A DNA stretch of 27,547 nt, from NCBI RefSeq assembly GCF_025791835.1, contig NZ_JAOXLP010000036.1:1-27547 (forward strand), written 5' to 3'. The position numbers and the translations under genes are program-made. Under the pieces are notes generated by a model that worked only from the letters and a program-made list of their open reading frames with translations, ran no database searches and had not been told where the DNA came from. Origin of the DNA: Roseomonas xinghualingensis (GTDB lineage: Bacteria; Pseudomonadota; Alphaproteobacteria; Acetobacterales; Acetobacteraceae). Below, one piece after another: positions 23,200 through 27,547 of the stretch. The first letter of the stretch is position 1. Every line of letters starts with the position of its first letter.

Positions 23200-25212
23200 C
23201 TATGCGCCGCTTCCCTTGCGGCTCCTTGCCAGCTTTGGTGGCGGGGTCGAAGCCCCCATCCCGGGCGTCCCCAGCGCGCCCCGTGCTGCCGCCAGTGCGG
23301 CCGCGACGCCCGGAACGCGCAACCAGCACCCAGGGGCGATCTCCGCGACCCCGAGCCGCCTCATGAATGCGGCAACCTCGCCGATTGCCATACCGCACTC
23401 GCGCGCTGCGTGGCCGGTGGTGACGTGCGCAACGAGGAACGCCTCGACGCTCTCCGACGACAGCCGGATCGACCCGGATGCAGCCCGGCGCCGACCACGA
23501 TCCGGGCCCGGTCCGTCGGCGCGCCGGATAAGATTGGAGGACAGCAGCGCCTTGAGAGTCCGCGTGCTGACGGCGAGCCTGGCCATGGCCTCTCGCTCCG
23601 TCATTGTGTCCTTCCGTGGCAGGCCCGCCGACGCGAGCAGGCCATCCAGCTCCGCACGCGAGAACAGGAACCGCTTCAACCCGATGACTCCGGAGTCGAG
23701 GGCGACTGGGGCGACTGGGGCGAGCCGTGCGTCGAGGACCCGACGCAACAACGTCGAGAGGTCGGTGCGGAGCGTCCTCACGAAGCTCAGGAGCGTGCCC
23801 GAGGCGCCTCCTCGACCGGCCTCGCCGGTCTGAGTTGGCTCGCCGATGCGGCGGAGCAACGCGTCAATGTCGCAACGGCCAAACAGAGCGACTCTCCCCA
23901 GGCCCTTGATGTCGACTCGGCGGGCACCCGGGAGGAGGCCCGCGCTTACGAGCCGGGTGAACCCCTTGTCCCAGATTCCCAATAGCGCCGCCGCCTGGCC
24001 GCCCGTGACGAGGCCCTTGCGTCGGAGTGCCTCCTCGCGGTCGAGGTCCGCCCCCCGCTCCACTCCGATCCGGAGAGCCTCGGTCAGCGGCACCGAGTTC
24101 CGAAACCGCTTGCCGTTGCCTAAACCTTTCGTTCTGATGCCGCCATCGTGAATCAGCTTGCACAGGGCCGCTGTTCTCAGCCCTGTAATGATCCTAGCCT
24201 GCCGCAATGACACAAAGCGCTCGACGCCGGAACCCCCGCCGCCCGCCGCGTCTGAAGTTTCGCCGTGATGGTCGAACTCGGCCCGAATGCCCGCGAACGC
24301 GGGGCGCGAGAGGGACTGAAGCAGGCCGCGGCGGATCCTGGCACGCGCCTGCCCAACATCGACCTGCTGCCGTGCCGCGTCAGAATCGGAGGCCCGGTCA
24401 ATAGCTTCGTGAAAAGAAATGGGCCAGTTCGCAAGCAGTATGGCGGCAGCGGCGACGACGTCCGCCGTCGCTAGCAGCGGGATAGACCGCGCCCTGCTCA
24501 CGGCGACCGGCACCTCCCCGCCCTGGAGCGCGAGCGTCCCGAGGCGCCCCAACAGGAGCAGCACGTCCTCAAGCCGCATGCCGGAGAGCAGGGCCTCCAG
24601 CCGACCGCATGCCGGGGGGCTCGGCTCGCCGATGCGCGGGGCGAGAGTCCGCATAAGTTCGGTGACCGCCGAAGGCACCGCCGGAGTCTCGCACGACATG
24701 AAGTCGTGACCGTCGCAGCACCGCACGAGGCTTCGCCTCAGCCACGTCAGCCGTTTTCCGCACCCCGGGCAGCACTCGAGCATCTGGCAGGCGTGCACCG
24801 GGCAAGCGATCCAGGCCTGAAGGTCCCAGGCAGCACGCAGGATGCCCCCCTCGCGGAGGCAGGCGGGACACGCGCGAGGATGGACCCGGTCGAACGCCTT
24901 CGTGCTCACGAGCATGCCGTTCGGAAGGCGCAGCCTGAGCCGCCCGACTGCCACAGTGCCGAGGTCATCGAGTTCGGTGGCATCGAAGCCGCACCAATTG
25001 CCGATCTGCGCCAACCTGGCTGAGGTAAGGACAAAAGCCTGGACCGAAGAGTTCCGGTATTTTGCAGCGTTCGAGATGGCTTCGTGCCTGCGGTACCCGT
25101 TCGCCTCCGACAACCGGAGAACCCAGCCGAGGGCGCTCTCCCCGCGAGCGGGCGGCGCACGCACGACGAGGCGGCTTCCTGGCGGCAGGAGGCCGTAGCG
25201 AGGCCGGGTCAT
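23200..25212 (-). CDS. tniQ: TniQ/TnsD-like transposition protein with C-terminal HTH array (1)
   Basis: This 670-residue protein is recognised by its N-terminal TniQ domain: G-E-S-A-L-G-W-V-L-R-L-S-E-A-N-G-Y (residues 24-40). Two zinc-binding clusters follow, C115-x2-C118 with C137-P-V-H140, and C148-x2-C151 with C165/C166 and H169. It is longer than typical TniQ (about 400 residues) and comparable with or larger than TnsD. The extra C-terminal half contains about four excisionase/MerR-like HTH units, near 333-383, 400-456, 535-595 and 598-645. These repeat a pattern of small residue-A-A-x-x-L-G and L-x-x-x-G-L/I. TniQ/TnsD proteins choose the insertion site and recruit the TniB/TnsC ATPase. 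The ATG at 25212 overlaps the upstream tniQ stop by 1 bp. Confidence 0.8.
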   Translation of the reverse strand: MTRPRYGLLPPGSRLVVRAPPARGESALGWVLRLSEANGYRRHEAISNAAKYRNSSVQAFVLTSARLAQIGNWCGFDATELDDLGTVAVGRLRLRLPNGMLVSTKAFDRVHPRACPACLREGGILRAAWDLQAWIACPVHACQMLECCPGCGKRLTWLRRSLVRCCDGHDFMSCETPAVPSAVTELMRTLAPRIGEPSPPACGRLEALLSGMRLEDVLLLLGRLGTLALQGGEVPVAVSRARSIPLLATADVVAAAAILLANWPISFHEAIDRASDSDAARQQVDVGQARARIRRGLLQSLSRPAFAGIRAEFDHHGETSDAAGGGGSGVERFVSLRQARIITGLRTAALCKLIHDGGIRTKGLGNGKRFRNSVPLTEALRIGVERGADLDREEALRRKGLVTGGQAAALLGIWDKGFTRLVSAGLLPGARRVDIKGLGRVALFGRCDIDALLRRIGEPTQTGEAGRGGASGTLLSFVRTLRTDLSTLLRRVLDARLAPVAPVALDSGVIGLKRFLFSRAELDGLLASAGLPRKDTMTEREAMARLAVSTRTLKALLSSNLIRRADGPGPDRGRRRAASGSIRLSSESVEAFLVAHVTTGHAARECGMAIGEVAAFMRRLGVAEIAPGCWLRVPGVAAALAAARGALGTPGMGASTPPPKLARSRKGSGA

Positions 25213-26984
25213 CAGGGACAGTCCGCGAGGCGCCAGACCGAGGACAGGCCCCGGCGCGGGTCGGGCGCTACGACGGGCCTCACACCGGCGGCTTCGAGGC
25301 GTCGGATGAGACTTCGGGTGCTCGTCCCGCGAGCGGCGGCGAGGGTACCGCTGGTGGCGTAGACTGCGGGGAACGCGGCGACCGAGGCGGCGCGCACCGC
25401 GCGCCGGGTCAGCGTCTGCCCCGGCGATGCACTGACGGTGAGGCAACCGGCTCCGACGAGGGCGGGAATCATTCGAGGATGCACCGCGAGGGCACGCGCC
25501 GCCTCCCGGACGGTCATTGTCGCCTCGGTCGCACCCGCCGCCAGTGTCGCGGGAACCGCGTAACGCGCGAGGGTCGGCGCACCCGGGGCCTTGGACAGGG
25601 CCAGGAGTTCCACTTTGCCACGGGCCGCCGCCAGGAGGGTTCCGACCAGCGCGGCGTGCCCGCGGCCCGCGAGGTCGGCAAGGCTCGGTCCTTCCGACGC
25701 CCGCCCGCTGCAAGCGGCGTCTAGTCGCCGCCCGAACTCAGTCACCGCGGACGGTTCAACGTAGGTGCCGGGGGTGCGGCCGGGCGGATTCCGCAGCGCC
25801 TCAAGCAGCCCGGCCCGGACAATCCGCCGCGCTTGACCGGGCGTGACGCCGAGTTGGCGGGCGGCCTCCGTGGCGGTGACGGCAGCCGCGCACCGCGCAC
25901 GGAGCGCCGCAATGTCTGTGGACTGGAACATTCGGAACAGGCGCCCGCCGCCGCGGACCGTACGGGCCGGGAGCAGTGCAGACGCGACGAGGCGCGGAAT
26001 GCGCCCTTTCGACACGCCGAGCCCCTGGGCGGCGTCCGCGGCCGTCAGCGGAGCCCCTTCCGGTCGGTCTATGTAAAGCGGGGACCACGGCTTCACCCGG
26101 CCGCCCTCCCAGCGGGCCAGCCAGTCACGCAACTCCCGGTGCAGGAAGGGGAACCCCGCCTCTTTGAGGGAGGCCAGCATGCGTCGCAGCTGCGGCCCGA
26201 ACGCACCTCTCACCCCGGCGCCCGAAGGCTCCCCGCCGCCGAGTGTCGCGAGCCAACGGTGCAGGCCGCCGGGCCAGTCCAGGAGGACAGGCGACGCGGC
26301 CTCGATCAGGGGCGCCGCCCGCCCCACTGGTAGCTTCCTCATATATACGCTGCGCCAGCCGCCCAGGTCGTCGGTGGCGTCCGCAGCGCACGCTGCGAAG
26401 AACCAGACGAGCCGCACGGCGGAGGCGGCGTCGCTCACAGGGGCGCCTCCAGGAGGCGGTTCGGTCCCGTCCAAGAGCGCCGCGACGACGCGGGCGACGC
26501 CGACCAGACCAAGCGCGGCCTGCTTTGGTTCAGCCTCCAGCAGGTCATGGCCACAGGCGCATCTCGCGAGGCCGGGACGGCACCAGCTAAGCGGAGTCCC
26601 GCACGCGGGGCACTCGTCGAAGAGCAGGGTTCCATGGTCCGGACAGGCGACGACCGCCCGGATGTCCCAGAGGCGGCGGACCCAGGGCTTGCCGCGCAGG
26701 CACGGGACGCAGATACGCGGTCGCACGGTGACCCTTGCGTCCTCGGGGAGCCCTCCGTCCCCTGCCACGACCGCGAGGGACTCCGGATCGGCGCCGGTGA
26801 GTGACGCGACACCCGCGAGCTGCCCGGGATCGCGCGCCCGTGCCGCGAGGCGGCCGAGTCGAAGTAGCCAGCGGTGGTCGCGCCCGCCGTTGAAGGACGA
26901 GATCCGGAGGAGGTAGCCATCGTAGGACTCGTCCGGCCCGGCGGGAGCAGCACGCACCGCAAGGCAGCCCCGGTGCCCGGTCAC
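25212..26984 (-). CDS. tniQ: TniQ/TnsD-like transposition protein with C-terminal HTH array (2)
   Basis: This second, divergent TniQ-like protein has 590 residues. The N-terminus has D-E-S-Y-D-G-Y-L-L-R-I (residues 18-28), then a zinc region with C92-x2-C95, C114-P-D-H117, C125-x2-C128 and C141/C143/H146. The C-terminal half again shows about four HTH-like units, near 312-365, 368-421, 489-541 and 545-587, for example T-A-T-E-A-A-R-Q-L-G-V-T and T-V-R-E-A-A-R-A-L-A-V-H. A GTG at 26984 is preferred to upstream ATGs because it overlaps the tniB stop (GTGA) and places the TniQ domain at the N-terminus. The two TniQ proteins resemble each other in layout but little in sequence, which suggests separate target-recognition duties. 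Confidence 0.78.
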   Translation of the reverse strand: MTGHRGCLAVRAAPAGPDESYDGYLLRISSFNGGRDHRWLLRLGRLAARARDPGQLAGVASLTGADPESLAVVAGDGGLPEDARVTVRPRICVPCLRGKPWVRRLWDIRAVVACPDHGTLLFDECPACGTPLSWCRPGLARCACGHDLLEAEPKQAALGLVGVARVVAALLDGTEPPPGGAPVSDAASAVRLVWFFAACAADATDDLGGWRSVYMRKLPVGRAAPLIEAASPVLLDWPGGLHRWLATLGGGEPSGAGVRGAFGPQLRRMLASLKEAGFPFLHRELRDWLARWEGGRVKPWSPLYIDRPEGAPLTAADAAQGLGVSKGRIPRLVASALLPARTVRGGGRLFRMFQSTDIAALRARCAAAVTATEAARQLGVTPGQARRIVRAGLLEALRNPPGRTPGTYVEPSAVTEFGRRLDAACSGRASEGPSLADLAGRGHAALVGTLLAAARGKVELLALSKAPGAPTLARYAVPATLAAGATEATMTVREAARALAVHPRMIPALVGAGCLTVSASPGQTLTRRAVRAASVAAFPAVYATSGTLAAARGTSTRSLIRRLEAAGVRPVVAPDPRRGLSSVWRLADCP

Positions 26985-27420
26985 TTGCTGAGGGCGGTGC
27001 GGGCGGCGCGTGCTCTGTCCTTCTTGGTGGAGCGCCTGCGGACCGACGCGAGCGGTGCCCTGTCGTCGGCCAGCGGCGGCGGCAGGTTGGGCAGCCCCCC
27101 GGGCTTCCCGTTGGGCACTCTCCATTTGAATTCCTCCTTGAAAGGGTTTTCAAGCCCGTAGCGGGATGTACTGAACGCCTTCGTGAAGGCCCGCTCCAGG
27201 AGAGGCCGGTCAATGACGGGATGAGCTTTGGGGTTGCTGATCGCGAGCTTCAGGGCCGTCCTGAGGAGCTTAACGAGGTAGCCCATGACGCCCCGGCTCG
27301 CGTAGAAGAACCGGAACGCGCGCTCGTCATTGACGCCGTCGTCGTTGTCGTCGGGTCGCACATCGGCCGCAAAGGGGATCGGCGAGGCACCCATGAAGCC
27401 GAGGAGGATGCCGATGAAGT
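26981..27420 (-). pseudogene. tniB: C-terminal part of a TniB/TnsC-like AAA+ ATPase, cut by IS66
   Basis: The last 145 residues of a TniB/TnsC-type transposition ATPase. Recognisable features are I-P-F followed by an acidic stretch, then F-R-F-F-Y-A-S-R-G-V-M-G-Y-L-V-K-L-L-R-T-A-L-K-L-A-I, the helical lid found after the AAA+ core, and a charged Lys/Arg-rich tail. The Walker motifs lie beyond the break. Homology ends at 27420, where the IS66 terminal repeat begins. It overlaps the downstream tniQ start by 4 bp, and the three genes form one operon. The call depends on the lid sequence and context, since the core is missing. Confidence 0.62.
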
Positions 27421-27547
27421 GTAAGCGAGGGCTACAGGCCCTTGCCGTGATTGGCTGACGCTCGGGGCGTTTTCGGGTCGGCCCAGCACCAGGGCATGAG
27501 CTCGTCGATGCGGCTGTTGGGCCAGCCCTCGACAAGGCGGGTCAGCA
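27421..27547 (-). mobile_element. End of an IS66-family element inserted in tniB
   Basis: The sequence starting at 27421, GTAAGCGAGGGCT, matches the GTAAGCG start of IS66-family terminal repeats. It lies 11 bp beyond the stop codon of an IS66-type transposase. The 8 bp before it (GATGAAGT, 27413-27420) would be one copy of the family's 8-bp target duplication; the other copy is outside the window. Confidence 0.75.
27432..27547 (-). CDS. tnpC: IS66-family transposase (TnpC), C-terminal fragment
   Basis: A 37-codon partial frame enters from the right edge and reads L-T-R-L-V-E-G-W-P-N-S-R-I-D-E-L-M-P-W-C-W, the conserved C-terminal signature of IS66 transposases (consensus around R-I-D-E-L-L-P-W), then ends with TAG at 27432. 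The rest of the gene lies outside the window. Confidence 0.75.
   Translation of the reverse strand, partial: LTRLVEGWPNSRIDELMPWCWADPKTPRASANHGKGL

Noticed and set aside
23054..23398. 114-codon minus-strand frame overlapping the end of tniQ
   Set aside because: It overlaps the tniQ 3' end in another frame and has low-complexity Arg/Gly/Ala composition.
25212..27125. Longer version of the second TniQ starting at an upstream ATG
   Set aside because: The extra 47 residues overlap tniB in another frame and are low complexity; the GTG at 26984 overlaps the tniB stop and fits the TniQ N-terminus.
23200..27547. CRISPR-associated transposon (type I-B CAST) because of two TniQ genes
   Set aside because: No cas gene, CRISPR repeat or guide-like array is present in the window; only the two-TniQ layout is shared.

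Overview
This is a high-GC window with strongly GC-biased codon use. Most genes are catabolic operons, each with its own Bug-type (tripartite tricarboxylate transporter, TTT) solute receptor, and insertion sequences sit between them. That combination fits an environmental alphaproteobacterium of the Acetobacteraceae (Roseomonas-like) or Rhizobiales kind. The assignment rests on gene style only; there is no rRNA or other marker gene to confirm it.

Region 1 (154-6207) is an aromatic ring-hydroxylating dioxygenase cluster read leftwards: FAD-dependent ferredoxin reductase, Bug receptor, Rieske-type alpha subunit, beta subunit, Rieske ferredoxin. It is transcribed divergently from a MocR-type regulator (4768-6207). 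The regulator's aminotransferase-like domain appears to have lost its PLP lysine.

Region 2 (about 6208-8585) is an insertion-sequence island. It holds an apparently intact IS5-family transposase and a wrecked IS6-family transposase with two frameshifts and an internal deletion.

Region 3 (8586-21975) carries two related hydantoinase/oxoprolinase modules arranged back to back. The leftward module runs FCD-type GntR regulator, Bug receptor, hyuB, hyuA, family III CoA-transferase, crotonase, with 4-bp and 1-bp gene overlaps. The rightward module runs Bug receptor, hyuA, hyuB and is divergent from a LysR regulator. Each module looks like receptor plus ATP-dependent ring-opening or carboxylating enzyme. 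The first adds CoA activation and a crotonase step. No TctA/TctB membrane subunits are present.

Region 4 (21976-23199) is a degraded junction with a lower GC content: an IS6-family 5' fragment, a strong hairpin, a truncated Mrr-like nuclease and about 600 bp without a recognisable gene.

Region 5 (23200-27547) is the most unusual part: the distal half of a Tn7/Tn5053-like transposition operon read leftwards. It contains the C-terminal part of a TniB/TnsC-like ATPase cut by an IS66-family element, then two long, dissimilar TniQ/TnsD-like proteins, translationally coupled. Each has an N-terminal TniQ zinc domain followed by about four excisionase/MerR-like helix-turn-helix units in series. No cas genes are seen. 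Two TniQ proteins with HTH arrays suggest target-site selection by modular DNA reading; this is inference.
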